Positions 62,667-64,000 of a stretch of 64,000 nucleotides of DNA are shown in pieces; within the stretch, counting starts at the first letter, position 1, and the number at the start of each line of letters is the position of its first letter. Location of the stretch: positions 71,028 through 135,027 of the forward strand of contig JADFCV010000007.1 of the NCBI GenBank assembly GCA_017161655.1. The letters run 5' to 3'. The translations under genes and the position numbers were made by a program. The DNA comes from Candidatus Sumerlaeota bacterium. GTDB taxonomy: Bacteria; Sumerlaeota; Sumerlaeia; Sumerlaeales; Sumerlaeaceae. The notes under the pieces were generated by a model, which was not told the DNA's origin, made no database searches, and worked only from the letters and a program-made list of their open reading frames with translations.

Positions 62667-63845
62667 TCACTGGCCTGCACGATGAGCTTTCATCCATTCC
62701 CGGAAACGACCAAACATATACATCGCGTCGTGAGGACCAGGAGCCGCTTCGGGATGGTGCTGGACACAGAACAGCCGAAGTTCTTCGTTCTGAAATCCTT
62801 CCACTGTTTCGTCGTTCAAATTGATATGAGTGACCGTGCACGAAGAGGGGAGAGATTCGATGTCCACGCAGAAACCATGATTCTGCGAAGTGATCTCCAC
62901 TCGATTTGTCGCGAGATCCTTCACCGGATGGTTTGCACCGTGGTGACCGAACTTCAGTTTGTAGGTGCGACCGCCAAGAGCCAGGCCGAGCAGTTGATGT
63001 CCAAGGCAGATGCCAAAGATAGGAACCTTCCCGATGAGGAGTCGGATTTGTTCGATGATGTCATCGAGCGCTGCGGGATCGCCTGGCCCGTTCGACAGGA
63101 ACACACCGTCCGGCCGCATACCGAGCACATCCTCAGCTTTTGTGCGAGCGGGCACCACGGTGATGCGGCACCCCTGCGCGTAAAGCAGATCGAGGATATT
63201 ACGCTTCACGCCAAAATCAAAGGCGACAACGTGAAAACGCTTATTCGTAGTTTCCGGCCAGAGAGGTAACGGCTCGGCGCCGCCGAGCAATTTCAGAAGC
63301 TCCGCTTTCGCCGGGTTTGGTTGATAATCGTAAATGTGATCCGTGGTCACGTCCTTCACGAGGTCGCGCCCGTCCATCGGCGGTTCTTGAAGAGCTAGCT
63401 CCCGAAGCTCCTTCGGGTCATGGCGTTCCGTGGAAAGTGCAGCGCGCATGGCTCCGGCCGTGCGCACATGCAGCACTAATCCACGCGTATCAATGCCTTC
63501 GATTCCCATGATCCCATAGCTGGCCAAATAATCGTGCAGTGTCTGTTCGGCACGCCAGTTTGACGCCAGAGTCGAGAGTTCGCGAACGATGAAAGCGCTC
63601 ACCTGAGGTCGCGGCGACTCATCGTCTAGCTGTGTAATACCATAGTTGCCAATAAGAGGGTAGGTCATGATCACCATTTGGCCGCGATACGACGGATCGG
63701 TGATCACCTCCTGATAGCCGGTCATCCCGGTATGGAAAATGATTTCCGCTGTTGTTTCGCCACGAGCGCCAAAGCTCCAGCCTCGCAGAGTCGTTCCGTC
63801 CTCGAGAACAAGTGTTGCTGGGATTTTCTCACGAACTGCGCGCAT
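62667..63845 (-). CDS. carA: carbamoyl-phosphate synthase small subunit
   Basis: Glutamine amidotransferase subunit of carbamoyl-phosphate synthase, for arginine and pyrimidine synthesis. The 392-aa protein has the N-terminal CPSase_sm domain ([32 protein letters not shown]), then a class I GATase. The latter has the nucleophile Cys in [16 protein letters not shown] and the His-Glu pair in [15 protein letters not shown] 63845 is fixed by AAGGAAGGGG; the longer frame to 63956 is unlikely. carB is not seen in the window; the remaining ~150 bases of the right edge hold no gene I can identify. Confidence 0.95.
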   Translation of the reverse strand: MRAVREKIPATLVLEDGTTLRGWSFGARGETTAEIIFHTGMTGYQEVITDPSYRGQMVIMTYPLIGNYGITQLDDESPRPQVSAFIVRELSTLASNWRAEQTLHDYLASYGIMGIEGIDTRGLVLHVRTAGAMRAALSTERHDPKELRELALQEPPMDGRDLVKDVTTDHIYDYQPNPAKAELLKLLGGAEPLPLWPETTNKRFHVVAFDFGVKRNILDLLYAQGCRITVVPARTKAEDVLGMRPDGVFLSNGPGDPAALDDIIEQIRLLIGKVPIFGICLGHQLLGLALGGRTYKLKFGHHGANHPVKDLATNRVEITSQNHGFCVDIESLPSSCTVTHINLNDETVEGFQNEELRLFCVQHHPEAAPGPHDAMYMFGRFREWMKAHRAGQ

Positions 63846-64000
63846 GTCCCCTTCCTTTTTTCTGCACTGGTCGGCAACCGTCTTGATAGTTAGCGTACCG
63901 AGAGCAAGAACTAAAAATCGAAACCGCCTCTCCGGGATCTCCATTCCCCGGCGCAAAGAGGCAAAGCGAGTTCTTGGGTGAGTTCCGTCAGCAAGATTAG

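Overview
The window reads as chromosomal DNA of a diderm, uncultured-type bacterium with mid-50s %GC. Evidence for two membranes is a SurA-like periplasmic chaperone, signal peptidase II and a lipoprotein-like giant coiled-coil protein. A prepilin whose mature N-terminus continues into RSKVARVKNDLR, a golvesin-domain glycosidase, a DUF1343/NamZ protein and microcompartment genes suggest a Sumerlaeota/Hydrogenedentota or PVC-like lineage. That placement is inference, since no rRNA lies in the window. Coding density is high, housekeeping genes dominate, and I saw no phage, insertion sequence, CRISPR array, rRNA or tRNA.

Layout, left to right. 0.3-9 kb: mfd, a small anchored protein, thrC with an overlapping HAD phosphatase, a recent 211-bp tandem duplication of the thrC 5' end, and an unknown 474-aa protein. 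8.6-12 kb: a soluble GAF histidine kinase, a cupin-like protein and an MFS transporter. 12-17.4 kb (minus): obg, a secreted unknown, surA-like, pdxA, rplS with a clear terminator. 17.4-24.3 kb: rarA, namZ-like, fau, an anchored unknown and a multidomain glycoside hydrolase. 24.4-32 kb: ligA, then a GspE/PilB ATPase followed 18 bp later by a very large TPR-propeller-TPR-kinase protein. 32-37 kb: an OsmC protein, purine nucleoside phosphorylase, then cdaA-cdaR-pdxJ-DUF218. 37-41.4 kb (minus): ileS, a histone-H1-like/DksA fusion, lspA. 41.9-46.3 kb: a DMT exporter, a LysM-deacetylase, a phosphohexomutase and an MBL hydrolase. 46.4-52.6 kb: a five-gene unknown envelope locus running into hflX. 54-64 kb: an orphan sugar-binding protein, a PduS-PduT redox pair with a small protein and Pta, an aldo/keto reductase, a redoxin, a MobA/MocA-like transferase, a prepilin, and carA at the right edge.

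The best candidate for an undescribed system is 46,439-52,551. A secreted Ala/Pro/Gly-rich protein with a CxxC motif is followed by a tail-anchored helical protein, a 1,234-aa repeat lipoprotein, a 36-aa membrane microprotein and a second helical protein. By eye the second helical protein is a paralogue of the tail-anchored one. Tight spacing makes this a likely operon, and the parts look like an envelope-spanning assembly. Other unusual items are the H1-DksA fusion, the kinase architecture, the CdaA active-site variant, and the PduS-PduT pair with no other shell gene nearby.

Metabolic links: pdxA and pdxJ together indicate the DXP-dependent pyridoxal-phosphate route, and thrC is a PLP enzyme. 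cdaA-cdaR supplies c-di-AMP. namZ-like, the LysM-deacetylase and DUF218 genes point to wall turnover.
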